Of a stretch of 64,000 nt of DNA, positions 10,553-20,499 are shown in pieces. The stretch comes from Topomyia yanbarensis. Its lineage: Eukaryota; Arthropoda; Insecta; Diptera; Culicidae. Position numbers and translations under genes: made by a program. How positions within the stretch are numbered: the stretch's first letter is position 1; each line of letters begins with the position of its first letter. The notes below the pieces were generated by a model. That model saw only the letters and a program-made list of their open reading frames with translations, was not told the DNA's origin and made no database searches. Location: contig NC_080672.1 of assembly GCF_030247195.1 (NCBI RefSeq), positions 375,882,166 through 375,946,165 of the forward strand. The letters run 5' to 3'.

Positions 10553-11038
10553 GAAGTACATGGCGGTGACAGGCGAGACTGAAGCCGGGCCTGATATATA
10601 TTGTACGTAGAACAGAATAATTTTGATCGAGAACGTGGTAGGCTGAAATTTGTGCAACAAATTTATCGCTATCTGAGTTCATTTAAAAATAAATTGATTA
10701 GGTTATAAGCATTTATATCGCTTTGAATCCTGTGTTGGATCTGGCGAAAGGAAAGCAGCTAGACGGTAAGCGAAGTTAATTCACACTTAAGCTCTTCTGA
10801 CATAACCTTAAAATAATGTTCTACAGATAACTTTTGAGTAAAATCTATTTTCCCGGCGCGAAAGATTAGGATTAGGCGATCGAATCTTTTTGTACCTCCA
10901 ACAAAGGGAAGATAAATGTAAGCCCATCACGTTTTCCCTACTACTAATACTGATATTAATGCAAATAAATTATTTTAGCTTTAAGCAGTCGCTACGAAAA
11001 CGCGCTGCTATAAGGACCTTCCGAAATATATTCCAACA
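10529..11038 (+). repeat. 3' LTR of the BEL/Pao element
   Basis: 510 bases matching the 5' LTR with scattered substitutions (for example CACAGTAAG against CACAATAAG, and CACACTT against CACGCTT). The last 24 bases of the Gag-Pol frame overlap its start. It is followed directly by the GTGAA target duplication. Confidence 0.93.
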
Positions 11039-11240
11039 GTGAAGAAAATGAAAAAAATATCAATTCTGCAAACGTGCCACAAGTCAATTATTGGGCTGAT
11101 GACAAAAGTATGGTGTAGGACAATCGCTGGAAGACTCCAAACCAGCATCAATTGATTTCTCGAATTAAGCGAAGGTTAAAAGAAATTCACATCGCAACCG
11201 TCAAAAACCTAATTCGAGATATTCGTCGCACAGTGTTTAA
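11039..11240 (+). pseudogene. Mariner-like transposase remnant, 3' half
   Basis: This continues the transposase interrupted at 4055. The frame reads ANVPQVNYWADDKSMV, a TAG stop, then DNRWKTPNQ, QLISRIKRRLKEIHIATVKN and LIRDIRRT, resembling the C-terminal end of DD37D-type mariner transposases (NVPQ...FWA...LISRIKRKLKEI). The upstream catalytic block is missing and one stop is present, so it is inactive. The following ~75 bases to the SINE target duplication may include its 3' end, but no inverted repeat was found. Confidence 0.5.
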
Positions 11241-11327
11241 AATCTATTATTAAGTGCACTGTAAATGTGTTTCTCGGGAGATCATAAATAAAATGAAATA
11301 CCATTAAGAGGAATTTTCTATTCAACG

Positions 11328-11508
11328 GTTTTTTTTCTTTTTGACTATAGAGGTTTTAACCTTACGGTAATTTGCCTCTTTTCGGGTTAGAAAAATCTCT
11401 TTTGGAAAAATTTCTATCCCTATGTGCGGGGTTGGAAATCGAACCCAGGTGAGCTGCGTACAAGGCAATCTATTTACCATCTACGCTATGCCCGTCCTCT
11501 ATTCAACG
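11328..11508 (-). mobile_element. Feilai-type tRNA-related SINE with 10-bp target duplication
   Basis: Flanked by CTATTCAACG on both sides (11318-11327 and 11509-11518). Read on the minus strand it begins GGACGGGCATAGCGTAGATG, has an A-box-like segment (complement of about 11473-11488) and a B box GGTTCGATTTCC (complement of about 11434-11446), and ends in a TAACCCGAAAAGAGGCAAA...CCTCTATAGTC tail with an A/T-rich end. This is the pattern I associate with Feilai SINEs of Aedes aegypti. Subfamily and age cannot be judged without a consensus. Confidence 0.85.
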
Positions 11509-11800
11509 ATTTGTTTCCAAATAGCTTACACAAGAATTTAGTCTAAAACATTCCGAACACAAGTCATTGGCACATTTTTCAAATTCCGATATTGCCATTT
11601 ATTATATTGTTAATCGGTGTTCAGTGTAATAACAATGTGATAGATATTTCCAAATTTATAACTGTTTTAGTTCTGTATTGTGAATCCATCTATCGAGCTA
11701 TCAACATAACATCTAGCGAATTCCAATTCTAAGTTCGACGTGTTTCTCTAACTATTCTAAAACACACGTGTCTTTCTTTTCCCTTTTCGTATTGTTCCAG

Positions 11801-11935
11801 GTCCTGGCGACATGTGGTCCTATGAGTGTGTCATTTTTCACCGTAGTAGTATTTTTCGGTTCATTTTATTTGATTAATTTGATGTTAGCTGTAGTTGCTC
11901 TCAGTTACGAGGAGGAAGCTGAAATCACCCAGGAG
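11801..11935 (+). CDS. NaCP60E: Channel exon a: domain I S6
   Basis: Starts after a TTGTTCCAG acceptor in phase 0 and ends before GTAAGA; 45 codons. It encodes the end of the domain I pore region and S6: CGPMSVSFFTVVVFFGSFYL, INLMLAVVALSYEEEAEI. The FxGSFYLxNLxLAVVAxSY pattern is the conserved IS6 of the Na/Ca channel family, followed by the acidic start of the I-II linker. Frame is fixed by joining to the next exon without shift. Confidence 0.92.
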
Positions 11936-12052
11936 GTAAGATTGACAATTTTCAACCAATTAAATGATCGTCTGTTGTGTAGTTTCATGGATGTAGTCAA
12001 AGGAAAAGTTCATAGTTTCTGTGCGATAATACACACCCGTATGGTTTTGCAG

Positions 12053-12256
12053 GAACGGCGGAAAGATTTAATCGACCATCGGGACGATTCAACCTTCAGC
12101 TTCGACCCTGCCAGTTTGAATGTTAAGCAATTAAGTAAGCAGCAGCGAAAAAAACTGGACGCCCGGAAGGGTGTCCTATTGGCGTCCTACTCTCGGAAGA
12201 AAACCCGGCGGAGAAAAAAAGGAAAAGAGGAGGGTGGGCGAAATGAGAACAATTAT
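12053..12256 (+). CDS. NaCP60E: Channel exon b: I-II linker, first part
   Basis: 68 codons in phase 0 between a GTTTTGCAG acceptor and a GTAAGT donor. Encodes ERRKDLIDHRDDSTFSFDP, then LSKQQRKKLDARKGVLLASY and SRKKTRRRKKGKEE, a highly basic cytoplasmic segment shared with DSC1 channels. The preceding intron is 117 bases. Confidence 0.9.
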
Positions 12257-12365
12257 GTAAGTTCGCTATCGATGGTTGCTAATTGGTTTTCGTTGATTGA
12301 GATGGAGTGTAAAAAACTTTTATTGTTCATTCTGTTTTTTGATTTTATCGCAATTGCATTTCCAG

Positions 12366-12534
12366 TCCAAAAGTCGATCGGTGACACCGAGCCCCAGTCC
12401 CAGTCCTAGACATAGCATAGTGAGGCCACAAGCACTGGCATTACAGCGAACGAAGGGAATGCTAGCGACAACGGCGAGCGTTCCACTGCCACCATCTACC
12501 CAGCCACAGAATCCCAACACGTTGCACCCTTTAG
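12366..12534 (+). CDS. NaCP60E: Channel exon c: I-II linker, second part
   Basis: 169 bases between acceptor CATTTCCAG and donor GTAAGT, phase 0 to phase 1. Encodes a Ser/Pro-rich cytoplasmic stretch (SRSVTPSPSPSPRHSIVRP, then LPPSTQPQNPNTLHPL). Poorly conserved low-complexity linker, and a possible phosphorylation region by composition only. Exon limits rest on splice sites and phase. Confidence 0.82.
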
Positions 12535-12639
12535 GTAAGTGGTAGATGGCGATAAAGAATGAAAATTTGAACACGACTGTATTTGGTTATTGGTTTTACA
12601 ATACTGTACTTATCAATGAGTTTAATTAACTTTTCCTAG

Positions 12640-12806
12640 GAGCGCACTATCGTGGGCAGCTGCTGCCCTCGAGCCGACAGGCTAGTTCGAACGCCAGCGA
12701 GGGTGGTGGTAATCGTGAGTCTTCCTTAGACGATTCCGGTGTCGTAGATGACCACGAGGAGCAGGATGTCACCGCTACGGACCTGGTGCACCCTACTCTG
12801 GTAGAG
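12640..12806 (+). CDS. NaCP60E: Channel exon d: I-II linker, third part
   Basis: 167 bases after acceptor TTTTCCTAG and before donor GTAGGC. The split Gly codon (G|GA) joins exon c correctly, and the exon ends in phase 0. Encodes AHYRGQLLPSSRQASSNAS, EGGGNRESSLDDSGVVDDHE and TATDLVHPTLVE. Acidic Ser-rich linker similar in style to DSC1 I-II linkers. Confidence 0.83.
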
Positions 12807-13929
12807 GTAGGCATTTTAACCTTTCATCATCGGTTAGTTACTTTCATGAGGCGAACAATAGAGCTCCGCACATCTCGCAGGTGTGATGTTCCAAACAATA
12901 CCGAGACGACGGAACGGCGTCGGAGACACTCCGTAAAACAAAAGAGACTATGCAACTAGATGGCGACATGAAAAACGGGTTGAAATTTATCAAAAAATGA
13001 AAATAAACACAGCTGTTCCCTGGGGCTGGCATCCTGGGAAACGTACAGCTTGCTTGCGACCCGACAAGTTTGCAGTTGGGCCGTTTGCATGTTCTCCTCT
13101 TGTATCTACAAAGTACACAACCTAGGTCTGGTCTCATTGTTTCATTGTATTTACAGCAAACTCCATACGAATGAAATAGGACACACGTGATAGCATACAA
13201 TTTTCTGGCTGGCTGCATCAGCATTCAAAACTATCTTGTAGGTACCGTACACACGTATCCTGCATAGCTTCTGCCGGTTTTTTACCCCTAAAATTTCAGC
13301 TATTAAACACGAACGCAGAAGACAAATAAGAACAAAAAGGGCAATTCACGCCAAACTCGTCAGTTAGCACAAGAATAGTATAGGTTGAACATTGTGTTAC
13401 GTGGTGTGCTTTTGGCAATTTTTCTATTTCAGAATACATACTAGATATTTCCACCACATGTTAGGTGGGAAAAATAATTAATTGCATTTTACGCGATTCT
13501 ACCATGGACACTCCCCTATCGGCAAACTACCGTCCTTTTTCTTAAATAAGAATTGAATGGAGGCGCCAGGTTGAAGATGCAACCTGTCCTCTCCAATAGC
13601 GTTCCTTGTATAAAGCATAATTTTTCAAGATTACTTCTATGCCATCAAATTTTTAATAATAATAATGCAGCAGAGGTTACTTTGTGGAAGGTAATCCTGA
13701 AAAATGGCATTCCTGACCTTACCACCGACCGTCGTCTCACACGTCACCATCGTCTTGTAGCAGCTCACCTCAAATGTCTGAATTCACTTTTGCTCAAAAT
13801 GTTTTTTTTTTCACTTTTTGTCATTTCAATTTTCTCAATTCATTCTCCCTTTCGCTTTCTCTTGACAACCGGTACCGGGCCGAACACACCTCCGGAACGC
13901 CTTCCATCCAAACGCAACGGAACGCGTAG
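12807..13929 (+). other. NaCP60E: Intron of 1.1 kb in the I-II linker
   Basis: Unique-looking AT-rich intron sequence. The minus-strand 126-codon frame at 12844-13224 is Cys-rich but has no recognisable domain and I leave it uncalled. A pyrimidine tract (13805-13865) lies 65-125 bases before the next exon. Confidence 0.6.
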
Positions 13930-14071
13930 CAGCGGGAAGTAACACCGGTCACATTGGCGTTATCACCGCGAGAAGTTAGAATAATAAAATGTAATGGTAA
14001 TTTAGCGAAAGTTAAAAAGCACAGCGTTTATGCCCTCCATCCGGAATACTTGTCGCAAATTGTTGTGCTAG
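13930..14071 (+). CDS. NaCP60E: Channel exon e: I-II linker, conserved SPREVRIIKCNG block
   Basis: Donor CTAG|GTAAGT is clear. The acceptor is placed after GCGTAG at 13929; the alternative TAGCAG three bases later would drop one Gln. Both keep phase 0, and an in-frame TAG blocks any start further upstream. Encodes TLALSPREVRIIKCNGN, LAKVKKHSVYALHPEYLSQI and VVL, ending in phase 1. I recall this block as characteristic of DSC1-type channels just before domain II. Confidence 0.82.
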
Positions 14072-14287
14072 GTAAGTGCTTTGCGTACCCTTTATCTCTC
14101 TCTCTCTCTCTGAATCACCTTACGCAGTCCTCGCGGATGTAGACGCGCAACCGAGGGAAGTGCACTGTGTCAGTTGCGAAGCTTCCCATCGTCGCGTCGC
14201 GCCGGTAGAAGTGCACAGCCAAATGGTGTTTGAAATTGTAAATTAGACAGGGGATTAATTTTACTTTTCTATTTTATTTTCCCGCAG

Positions 14288-14376
14288 ACGATCTTCCTGA
14301 TAGAAATTGTGATAGATGTGTTCACTGTTGCATCAACTACGAACGGTGGTTGCAGTTTCAGAATTGTTTATATAAA
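14288..14376 (+). CDS. NaCP60E: Channel exon f: segment before domain II S1
   Basis: 89 bases between acceptor TTCCCGCAG and donor GTAAGT. The split codon G|AC gives Asp, continuing DDLPDRNCDRCVHCCINYER, WLQFQNCLYK, and ends in phase 0. The Cys-rich DRNCDRC...C motif and WLQFQN are shared with DSC1 and lead into domain II S1. A donor just before the next 15.9-kb intron. Confidence 0.9.
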
Positions 14377-15639
14377 GTAAGTACTACCTTGGATGAAATG
14401 AGTATTCAATACAAAGAGAAAATATTTATTGTAATTGACACACCTAAAACTAAAACTTTAACTAAAAAGTTAAAGGGTTCGTAGTAAGAATTAGATGAGT
14501 TATCAGTTAGTCAATTCTTCAGTTTCGGGGCCTACCACACGGAAAAAATTGCTCCCAAATTCGTGAATAAATTGCCCTTCACGAACCAGTTCATAATAAA
14601 CTGCGAATATTTACTTACTGCATATAACGATTTTTTTCACCGTACTTACGGTGCTGACGGCGTTCAAATCACTTCAATACCTAAAGTAGAGCATAGAAAA
14701 TATTTTGGAATGAATATAAAATTAAATCATTCATTCTTAGCAAAGATTTCCTGTCAAGAAAACTAAAGTCCTAGTGCAGATTGGAATGCCATAGTGTTAC
14801 CTGACGCTGCAATTTTCTGGACAGTTTATCTAAGCCTCTACCAAATAGGTAGTACTCAACTCACCTTGATCCCTTTTTGACACCCAAAGAAAGTTCTCAA
14901 AGCAACAGAATCCATCAAAAAGGCCCTTGAATCGGAATTTCCTGTCCGAAAGTTTTATGAAAGTAACCTTTTGTTTACATTCATATCGGCAACACTATGA
15001 AATTTGTCAAAATTAGCGCGCACTGTGTGCATTTTGTTGTAATGTGGTCAGAATTCAATATTGAATCCTTTGAGACATAAATTTCGAAACATTATTAATG
15101 ATGCGCATTTTTTCGATTTCCGTTCAACTAATGAATGAAACATGCCGACATAATTGACCATTCATGGTTGTTCGTTTGTTACAGTATGCAAACACGTTTC
15201 ATAAAAATTAAATCCCATGGCCATCTATCCATAGTTTCGCTTATTTGTTGACACACTTTCATCACTGTAAAACGGTTTATCTACTCAGCTAATTGAAAAG
15301 GGATTATATCAAATTGATGGAACCGATGTAGCAAAAAATGAACAAATGTATTTGTCGGTATTTCCGCTTCTAGTAAAACTGTATACCCAATAGTGAGTAA
15401 AGATACTAAAAGTAGTATATAATCGAAACTTATGCATGAGGCAGACATCATTTGTCTCTAAAGAACATGCCTAAATTTATAATACTATCCCACAAAGAAT
15501 ATTTTTTTACATTGAGTCGAATAACTGATAGCAACCGTCGTAAGGTTATAATGATCGCAATCGCTTGTGAAAAATATATTTCAATCTTCAGTGAGAGTGT
15601 GACCATGAGTTGAGTTACTTATTGAAGAGAAAAAGTTAT
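14377..15639 (+). other. Start of the 15.9-kb intron, no gene seen
   Basis: AT-rich. A segment near 14540-14640 (CACGGAAAAAATTGC, then TTCACGAACCAGTTCATAAT) resembles the sequence near 22080-22200 (CACGGAAAAATGGCC, then TTCATGAA), so it is probably a dispersed repeat whose ends I could not set. No coding region recognised. Confidence 0.4.
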
Positions 15640-16548
15640 TGAACTATCAACGTATACGCGCCAACGAACGAAAAACCCGATGATATGAAAAGGAGTTCAA
15701 CAAACGTGTAGACTTGACATACGAAGAGTACATAAAACTTGGCGTGAAGCTGATCAGCGGGGTGGCAAATGCAAAGGTCGGTAGGGAAGAAATTTTTCGC
15801 CTAGTTATTGAAAATGAGAGTCTCCCCTGAACCACCAACGACAGAATAAACGTCAGTATCGCAACAGCCAGAGAAATGGCTATGTGTAATACTTAGTACA
15901 ACAAAATACTCGGAAACACACCTGTAGACATCCGAATGGTGAAACGTGTTTTCAAAACAACTAGGTTTTGACAAATGGTTATTTCGGTGATGTCGTCGAT
16001 GTTAGTATCTTCCAAAAATCATAGATTCTGACCATGATGTGCTGGGAGAGAACTATTTACGTGCTTGGTCAAACAGTGACTGTTGAATCAGGATGCTGTA
16101 AAAGAATATGTTGAAAAGCTCAACGAACGAATATATGAGCTACTAATCAGAGATAAACTAAACACAGCAAGGTATCAGCTTCACGAGGCGGTCTAATACA
16201 GTTACAAAGTGTTAGGAAACATAAAAGGGCATCTGTGGAACGGCTGGATCGACGCTGAATGACCAATGGCGATAAACGAGAAAATCCAGCCTGCGAGTCG
16301 AATGCTTACAGCGGCTATACAGGCAACTTAACATTCAAGTGAGAGTCGGTATAAAATTTTATCGATATAAGAAGGGGTACGACGAGAAAGATTTTGCTTT
16401 TGCTGGAAAGATTTGCAAAAATTTTACGGGACTATTTTCAGCACAAAAAAGAAAAGTTCTACGGGATCAGATAGGATCAGGATGAGAAATCTGTTATCAA
16501 ATTAAACAAAGACAACTGCCAGCGGTTGTCATAGAATGGACAATCAAA
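15640..16548 (+). pseudogene. RTE-clade (JAM1-like) LINE endonuclease remnant
   Basis: With several frame changes and stops, the plus strand reads VYAPTNEKPDD, YEEYIKLGVKLISGVANAKV, GREEIFRLVIENESLP, TTNDR, AREMAMC, then HPNGETCF. This is the order of the C-terminal endonuclease of RTE-clade elements (YAPTN; GDxNAKVGRE; STFF...; WRSPDG). Further on, VKEYVEKLNERIYELL and ARYQLHEAV fit the linker to the reverse transcriptase. Strongly decayed. It resumes after the inverted-repeat element at 17281. Confidence 0.75.
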
Positions 16549-16550
16549 TA

Positions 16551-17278
16551 CCCGATCAGAAATTCACATCAAAATTATATCAAAATTAGATATTATATCA
16601 CAGGAAAATATATATCTCAGTTTGATATAAAATATAGCTGGATAGTTGTTAAAATATCAAGTTTTTATACCAAGAAAATGTATCGGTTATATCATATTAT
16701 ATCTCAATCTATTTTAGTATAAAGTATGTTGGTTATATCTTGGTTTGATAAAATAATTATATCACACAGACGGATATTTAAGATATTTTATATCTAAATG
16801 AGTAAATATATCTGAAAATATCAGAATTATATCACAAAAATCCATGTTTTAAAATAATTTTTAATTAATAAATCAAATATTTTCTTGTGAAAAATTATTC
16901 ATTATTCTCAGCGAGCAATTTTGCAAAACGTACATTTTCTTATGTATTTACATTCAAACATATTACAAGACAAGACCACTAGTAATGCGATTTGGAGCCA
17001 GTTCTTGGGAGGATCCATCACTGGTGGCATTGTTATAGCTCTGCCAAACTGTCTTGGAAAGATAATATTTTATTGTACATACTATGTTGAAAACGATATG
17101 GTTGATATAAATATGATATATTATTTGATATCATTATTGACGAATCAAAACATGATATAATTTTAATTTAATTTTAATTCATTCCAAACGACATATATCA
17201 AAATTATATGGTTATTTGATATTAATATCAAATCGAGAAATAATTTTGATATATTCTTGATATGGTTTTCTGATCGGG
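16551..17278. mobile_element. 728-bp TIR element with TA duplication, rich in TGATATAA motifs
   Basis: Ends are perfect 12-base inverted repeats CCCGATCAGAAA / TTTCTGATCGGG, flanked by TA on both sides (16549-16550 and 17279-17280). The interior is very AT-rich, with many copies of a short TGATATAA/TTATATCA motif in both orientations and no transposase. It interrupts the RTE remnant (16548 to 17281), so it inserted later. TA duplication suggests mobilisation by a Tc1/mariner-like enzyme. Confidence 0.8.
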
Positions 17279-17280
17279 TA

Positions 17281-17410
17281 GAGAATGAAAATACAGAAAA
17301 AGGATTGATGATGAAAAACAGTCTATGAATCTACCCTCGCTAGAAGAAGTTGAAAATATTGTGATATCATGTTTGACAATAAAATGAGATCAGTTTATAA
17401 CGTGTCAAAT
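17281..17410 (+). pseudogene. RTE LINE remnant, continuation before the reverse transcriptase
   Basis: After the TIR element the decayed RTE frame goes on with PSLEEVENIVIS, the pattern (PPSxxEVExAIxxLK) that precedes the RT domain in RTE elements. No RT motif follows, so the copy is truncated here. Confidence 0.5.
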
Positions 17411-18526
17411 GAGTAAAACGTATAGATAAGCATTGCGTTACAAAAGAAACGAAATCACATCTGATCATAAGCCAATTTTCAACTAGATTGCCGGTTTGAT
17501 TAGGGTTGTTATTATAGTGTTACAAATATCTTTTTATAGCAAAAAATGGTTACAATTTTTTTTATATGGCAGTGAAAAAAAGTTTATAAAAATTAAGTAG
17601 CTAAATGATAATTTGAATACAACAGAGGCTGTGCAAAACTTATCTCCTTTCTACAGCAATGAGTGTTTCATATGAATATTTTTTACTGTACACTCGATGG
17701 CAAATTGTACAAAAAATCCTTATCGACGGACTGAAATCACCAGATCTTTTATTTTTTAGATATTTCCTCTTCTTCAAAAGAAACTTTGCTGTCGGTTGCA
17801 ATATTCTAGTCAAAGCACAGACTGGACATTGTAAACTCAATTATCACATGTTTCCTACTCAGCGTGCTGAGTATTATTTGTGTGATATTTGTGAATGCGA
17901 TTACGGAACTTCATATCATTTGATATGTAATGTGCTCCACAGTAATGCAATAGCGTAATCAAATTTTTGGTTCTATATACGAACTTTTGTACAGGGAGCT
18001 AGGGAGGATATTCTATTGTTCCAAACCCAGTGTGGCAAAGAGCTATAGGCTTTATCAGCAGGGTTAATTATTCCTCCGGGAATGAAGAATTCAGACTGTT
18101 TACTGTTTTGTGTTGATTGTATTGTGTTGTCATTTTTCATTCCCCTTCCTTTTTTCTCCCTTTCCCTTCTCATTAGGAATGTTATAAGGGGACATGGCGG
18201 GCACAAATCTTCAAATCAAATTTTCCGAGCAGTTTTAATATGCGTGTACCTGCAGTTGTTTATATGCGTGTACCTGTCGAACCATCTATGCTGTGTACCG
18301 TTACCTTGCCTTGTATAAATCCGAAAAATCTAATATAAAACTAATGGCACTATCATAATAAATGAGCCACTTGACCAGTTCCAGTTACGCAGTACTCAAA
18401 TTATGGGATATAATCTTATTTTTGCACACCGAGTTTGTAGTTGAGCATGTTGTAAATATTAGTGAAAAACGACTTTTTCAAATGAAACGCTAGATTTTTG
18501 TTTGGCATGACTTGTCAAAGCAATCA
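17411..18526. other. Intron sequence, no gene recognised
   Basis: Contains frames of up to 99 codons (17659-17958 plus strand) that lack any recognisable domain. A segment near 17990-18180 has a denser, less AT-rich composition and may be a decayed transposon piece, but I could not identify it. Confidence 0.4.
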
Positions 18527-18534
18527 AGGTAACC

Positions 18535-19039
18535 CTGGGACGGGACCTGCGGAAAGAAAAAAAACGCGTGTCAAATTGATCCAGCACGCAAATGTCAGAT
18601 TGAACCGGCTGTCCTCAAAGTGATTAATATGGGGAGTATTCTATTTGAAATTGAGAAAATGCTAACTTTTTTTTTCAAATATATCTATAAATTAATCATT
18701 AGATCAATAATGATAGTGGAGATGATAGTGCTTTCATTAATTTCAAGATCGTCAATTCTTGTGAATTTCTCCCACTTCTCTCTCAAATCGGGATTCACCG
18801 GAGAATGGTGAAAAGTTATCTCCGGATTTTTCGCTTTACTACGACCGCAATTTTCTACCTTGCACTTCATGATAATGGATTCACGAAAAAAATTGAAAGT
18901 TCAATTATTGTTTGTTCTTTAAAAAAGTCATGTCATTTCTTGAACTACACCAAGTATTAGTGTGTGTGAATCGAAGAAGTAAGATATAACAAACAAAAAG
19001 AAATAATAAGAAAACATGAGTCCGCAGGTCCCGTCCCAG
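18535..19039. mobile_element. P-superfamily miniature element with 19-bp TIRs and 8-bp target duplication
   Basis: 505 bases bounded by perfect 19-base inverted repeats: left CTGGGACGGGACCTGCGGA at 18535-18553, right its exact reverse complement at 19021-19039. The flanking 8 bases are AGGTAACC (18527-18534) and AAGTAACC (19040-19047), seven of eight identical, the duplication length typical of P elements. Inside, on the minus strand, is the start of a THAP-domain frame, the DNA-binding domain of P transposases. I read it as an internal-deletion derivative of a P-like transposon that kept the first coding part. Confidence 0.85.
18685..18870 (-). pseudogene. THAP-domain N-terminal fragment of a P-like transposase
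   Basis: A 61-codon frame starting at a true ATG encodes MKCKVENCGRSKAKNPEITF, HHSPVNPDLREKWEKFTRID. It has the C-x-x-x-x-C pair, FHxxP, LRxKW and Arg-rich spacing of a THAP zinc finger (C2CH). The second C-x-x-H half is missing because the frame ends after about 60 residues in an AT-rich stretch. The location inside matched inverted repeats with 8-bp duplications supports a P-superfamily origin. It is not expected to fold as a complete THAP domain. Confidence 0.75.
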
Positions 19040-19047
19040 AAGTAACC

Positions 19048-19903
19048 AAAAGTGATCCTAGAATATTTTCACTTTCAACACATTATTTTCCATTGAAGTG
19101 GTTCCTTAATTCTGGAACAATCACATTTATACATTACGAAAACAGAACCGCAAATAAAGAATGTGTTTTTTAATTGTTTTCAATTCTGCAACGCCTGCAT
19201 AACGTTTTTATTTGTGGAGATATTTGTTATTTTTTCCTGAACTTCAGTTGCTGTTTAAGATGTCATTAACAATTCGATTCTTTGTCTGTTCGAGTACAAA
19301 CTTTGCTTATGTTCCGAACACTATCCATAAATTAGTTCACTGCTTTTTGAAGCCTATTCGTAAACCAAATGACACATAATTTTAATAATAGATTTCGAAA
19401 CATTGTTTGGTGTTCGATTATACGACGTGAATGGATTCATGATTCATAGATTTTTGCAATTGTGAATAGGTCCACAAAACCAAAACCAAAAATTCAAAAT
19501 ATTGTTCATGGAACTCCCTTCCTACCGCTCGAACTGTTCTGATCCTCCTTTCATATACGTGAAATATTTCACAAAACCTTGAAATAACTTTCCACTTTCG
19601 TTATATAGTTCATACAGTATGAGATTTTATCCATTGTCCCCAAAAATGCATGTAAACAATTTCACGACACTCTAAAATTCATGGATCCTGTTGTTTTTTA
19701 TATCATTCTCAACAAATTTTCTGAAGAAGTCTCTAAATAATATGTTTTAAAAAGTTGACACTCCATGCTTCCTTCTAAACGTTTGAAATGATTCATTGAA
19801 TTATGTTACAAAACCTCTTCGAAGATACTGTACCTCCAAAATTGATGGTTTCAAAATGATGCAATCTTAGCTGTAAGAAATTGTTTTTGAACATTAATTA
19901 CAG
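19048..19903. other. Intron sequence, no feature seen
   Basis: AT-rich DNA with no long frame, no inverted-repeat ends and no tandem repeats noticed. Confidence 0.5.
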
Positions 19904-20118
19904 TACACTCAGGTTTTTTTTACGCGGGGGATACGAGCCGCGTAAATGAAAACCGCGTAAATGAAAACCGCGTAAATTTCAAAATCCGCGTAAATGAAAA
20001 CCGCGTAAATTTCAAAATCCGCGTAAATGAAAACCGCGTAAATTTCAAAATCCGCGTAAAAAAACCGCGTAAAAAAATACCGCGTAAAAAAAACCGCGTA
20101 AAAAAAAACTTGAGTGTA
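19904..20118. mobile_element. Short TIR element filled with ACCGCGTAAA tandem repeats
   Basis: Ends TACACTCAGGTTTTTTTTAC and AAAAAAACTTGAGTGTA are imperfect inverted repeats. The interior is an array of CCGCGTAAA-containing units alternating with ATGAAAA and TTTCAAAAT spacers (about ten copies). No protein coding capacity. A sister element with GCATAAA units lies at 20266-22036. Confidence 0.75.
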
Positions 20119-20499
20119 TACATAACATGAGAACGCGACCTTATATATAAAACCTAATCACACCATTCAATTTAGCGCTCGAACGTACACTATAAATAGC
20201 TATTTACTTTTTTTAATTTTGCCTAATTTTCAATCTGACTGGGTGGCCATTTTTATAACTGATGATACACTGAAGTTTTTTATGCGAGGGATACTTACCG
20301 CATAAAAAATCCGCATAAAAAACCGCATAACTTTGAAAATCCGCATAAAAAAACACATAATGTGCGAAATATTTTTCAATATTAAGAGTCATAGTACTCA
20401 AGAAATAGCAAGGATTTGAAGTAAGAAAGTTTAGAAAAGCATGGAGTAGGGTCATATGAGCAAGCTTAGAGTTTCCCGGCTACTTAAGTCTGCGGCATG

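Larger units (their letters stand above)
4056..11038 (+). mobile_element. BEL/Pao LTR retrotransposon, complete ends, with 5-bp target duplication
   Basis: A nearly 7-kb element bounded by two LTRs (4056-4566 and 10529-11038) that start TG and end CA. The five bases GTGAA occur directly before the left LTR (4051-4055) and after the right LTR (11039-11043), matching the 5-bp duplication usual for BEL/Pao. A purine-rich tract (GGGGAGGGGGA) abuts the 3' LTR as expected for plus-strand priming. I could not identify a primer-binding site with confidence. The LTRs differ at roughly a dozen positions by eye (about 2-3%), so the insertion is not brand new. The interior has a PHD-finger and coiled-coil head with two frame breaks, then one long Gag-Pol frame. 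It lies in sense orientation in an intron of the channel gene. Confidence 0.93.

Noticed and set aside
14118..14228. Possible coding exon after the CTTACGCAG acceptor-like site (frame reading DVDAQPREVHCVSCEASH)
   Set aside because: The phase-1 codon left by exon e joins cleanly to 14288 (G|AC, Asp) to give the DDLPDRNC block. Using this segment would break the phase and add an in-frame stop.
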